The notes beneath the pieces were generated by a model that saw only the letters and a list, made by a program, of their open reading frames with translations, made no database searches and had not been told where the DNA came from. Shown one piece after another: positions 63,062 through 64,000 of a DNA stretch of 64,000 bases. The position numbers and the translations under genes are program-made. Origin of the DNA: Glacieibacterium frigidum (GTDB lineage: Bacteria > Pseudomonadota > Alphaproteobacteria > Sphingomonadales > Sphingomonadaceae); NCBI RefSeq assembly GCF_007097155.1, contig NZ_VJWA01000002.1:1414874-1478873 (forward strand). Direction: 5' to 3'. How positions within the stretch are numbered: the first letter of the stretch is position 1; every line of letters begins with the position of its first letter.

Positions 63062-63972
63062 CGCGCTTCGCATGGCTGGGTGGTGCGGCGGTCGTCGCGG
63101 CGGCGGCAGGCGTGGCGCTGCTGTCGGGTTGCGCGCTGACCCCGCGCGTCGACTATCACGGCCTCGCCGACGCGGCGCGCGCCGACAACTGGGTACCCTA
63201 TGCGCTGACCGACACGACGATCGCCATCGGCACCGGCGAGGCGCTCGGCGACAAGCTGTCGCTGGCGCGCGCCACGCCGGCTTGCGACGAGACCGGCTGC
63301 GAGCCCGCGATCGCGGCGGTGGCGGTGCCGATCGCCTTCGACGGCGAATTGCTGGCGCTGGCCCCGCGCAGCCGCCCCCTGATCTCGACCGAGATCTCGC
63401 CGACCTACTGGCCCGATTCGCTGCGCCTCAAGGTGCTGACTGTCGAGGCCAAGGATCACACGCTGGAGGCGATCACCGCGGTCGGCACCATCGTCACCGG
63501 TGCCGCGAAGCTGGGCGGCATGCGCTCGGCCGACGAGGACGACGGCGTCGAACTCCAGCTGCCGCTGATCATCGATCTCGCCGATGCCAAGAAGGCGCTG
63601 GGGAAGGCGCAGCCACTGCCGGACAATCCCGGCTGGACGATGGAGGCGCGCTTCACCGACCGGCCGCCGGGGCAGGCGGGGTTCCTCGCGCGCGCCGACC
63701 GCGGGCGCGTCCACAACGCGCTGCTGACCTCGATCTGCCGGCCGCTGCGGCTCGAACTGAAGTACGGCGAAACAAAAACCATCGTGACCGTGACCGTGCG
63801 GGTCGCCGATCCCGACTGGCTGGTGGCGATCCCGTTCCCGGCGAAGGGCTCGCTGACGCTGCACCCGCTGTGCGGCGCCGACGTGCAGGCGCAGCCCGTC
63901 ACGCGGGTGACCGCCGACAAGGTCGCGGAGACGCTGTTCGCGCAGGTCGAGGCGGTGCGCGCCGCGCGGTAA
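63058..63972 (+). CDS. Uncharacterised lipoprotein of caspase-trypsin operon
   Basis: 304 residues from the ATG at 63058, overlapping the trypsin stop. Lipobox LLSGCALTP gives a lipidated Cys followed by Ala, compatible with outer-membrane sorting. The mature protein is beta-rich with four further Cys (CDETGCEP, SICRPL, PLCGAD) and no family I recognise. Strict coupling to the protease genes suggests a substrate, inhibitor, anchor or lesion-forming partner; none can be chosen from sequence. Confidence 0.75.
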   Translation: MTRFAWLGGAAVVAAAAGVALLSGCALTPRVDYHGLADAARADNWVPYALTDTTIAIGTGEALGDKLSLARATPACDETGCEPAIAAVAVPIAFDGELLALAPRSRPLISTEISPTYWPDSLRLKVLTVEAKDHTLEAITAVGTIVTGAAKLGGMRSADEDDGVELQLPLIIDLADAKKALGKAQPLPDNPGWTMEARFTDRPPGQAGFLARADRGRVHNALLTSICRPLRLELKYGETKTIVTVTVRVADPDWLVAIPFPAKGSLTLHPLCGADVQAQPVTRVTADKVAETLFAQVEAVRAAR

Positions 63973-63976
63973 TTCC

Positions 63977-63999
63977 CCCCTCCCTTCTTCAGGGAGGGG
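63977..63999. terminator. Hairpin ending the caspase-trypsin operon
   Basis: CCCCTCCCT (63977-63985), 5-nt loop, AGGGAGGGG (63991-63999), 4 bp after the last stop codon. The window ends here, so a T-run cannot be checked. Confidence 0.6.
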
Positions 64000-64000
64000 C

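Overview
The window is high-GC chromosomal DNA whose gene set matches a sphingomonad alphaproteobacterium able to make bacteriochlorophyll (an aerobic anoxygenic phototroph). The grounds are an intact crtF-bchCXYZ-pufBALMC block, the fur-plsC-miaB-phoH-ybeY-corC-lnt-metK and rpmH-rnpA-yidD-yidC-engB orders, an Entner-Doudoroff zwf-pgl-edd operon, and short palindromic intergenic repeats. No tRNA, rRNA, CRISPR array, integrase or transposase was seen. Assignments rest on reading motifs by eye; no database was searched.

Layout: (1) 1-10232, a truncated alpha/beta hydrolase gene, then the photosynthesis block: crtF, the three chlorophyllide a reductase subunits plus bchC, the core antenna (pufB, pufA), reaction centre L and M, and the tetraheme cytochrome pufC. 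Most bch/puf genes overlap or nearly touch. The block is flanked on both sides by non-photosynthesis genes. (2) 10266-15288, a repeat, sufE, two hotdog thioesterases, small membrane proteins, a glycerophosphodiester phosphodiesterase and comM. (3) 15337-18209, a possible 39-residue membrane ORF, an unusual double-HTH/alpha-beta hydrolase fusion, rpmH, rnpA and yidD. (4) 18246-29368, yidC, engB, fur, plsC, miaB, phoH, ybeY, corC, lnt, metK, rplU and rpmA. (5) 29392-38624, dprA and plsY, a 360-bp gene-free stretch with a highly structured putative RNA, an orphan hcp, nadE, a polysaccharide chain-length/polymerase pair and a duplicated beta-helix protein. (6) 38747-47580, glutaryl-CoA dehydrogenase, sorbosone-dehydrogenase-like lipoprotein, hydrolase, GNAT, lipoprotein HIT protein, rbfA, then zwf-pgl-edd. 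(7) 47591-53686, a 28-bp inverted repeat and a leftward run of CoA-transferase, TPR/Rossmann/class III cyclase, PEP-CTERM protein and TIR-TM-TPR protein. (8) 53953-63972, an operon of three exported caspase-fold proteins, a trypsin zymogen and a lipoprotein.

The most unusual part is region 8. All five proteins carry export signals. The last four genes are joined by ATGA overlaps, and the first two caspase genes are a tandem duplication that includes the upstream leader. The trypsin keeps an R|IVGG activation site and a basic-specific S1 pocket, and the caspases carry the DxC context seen in Arg/Lys-cleaving metacaspases. A periplasmic proteolytic cascade (caspase activating trypsin) is therefore a reasonable hypothesis, and I do not recognise a named system with this composition. 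It sits beside a divergently transcribed signalling cluster (cyclase, TIR) whose TIR protein would place its TPR sensor on the same, periplasmic side of the membrane.

Smaller points of interest are several promoters whose -10 box lies 6-7 nt before the start codon (fur, lnt, nadE), implying leaderless mRNAs; rnpA without any ATG/GTG/TTG before its conserved N-terminus; plsC apparently starting at CTG inside the fur stop codon; and the structured RNA candidate at about 31139-31421.
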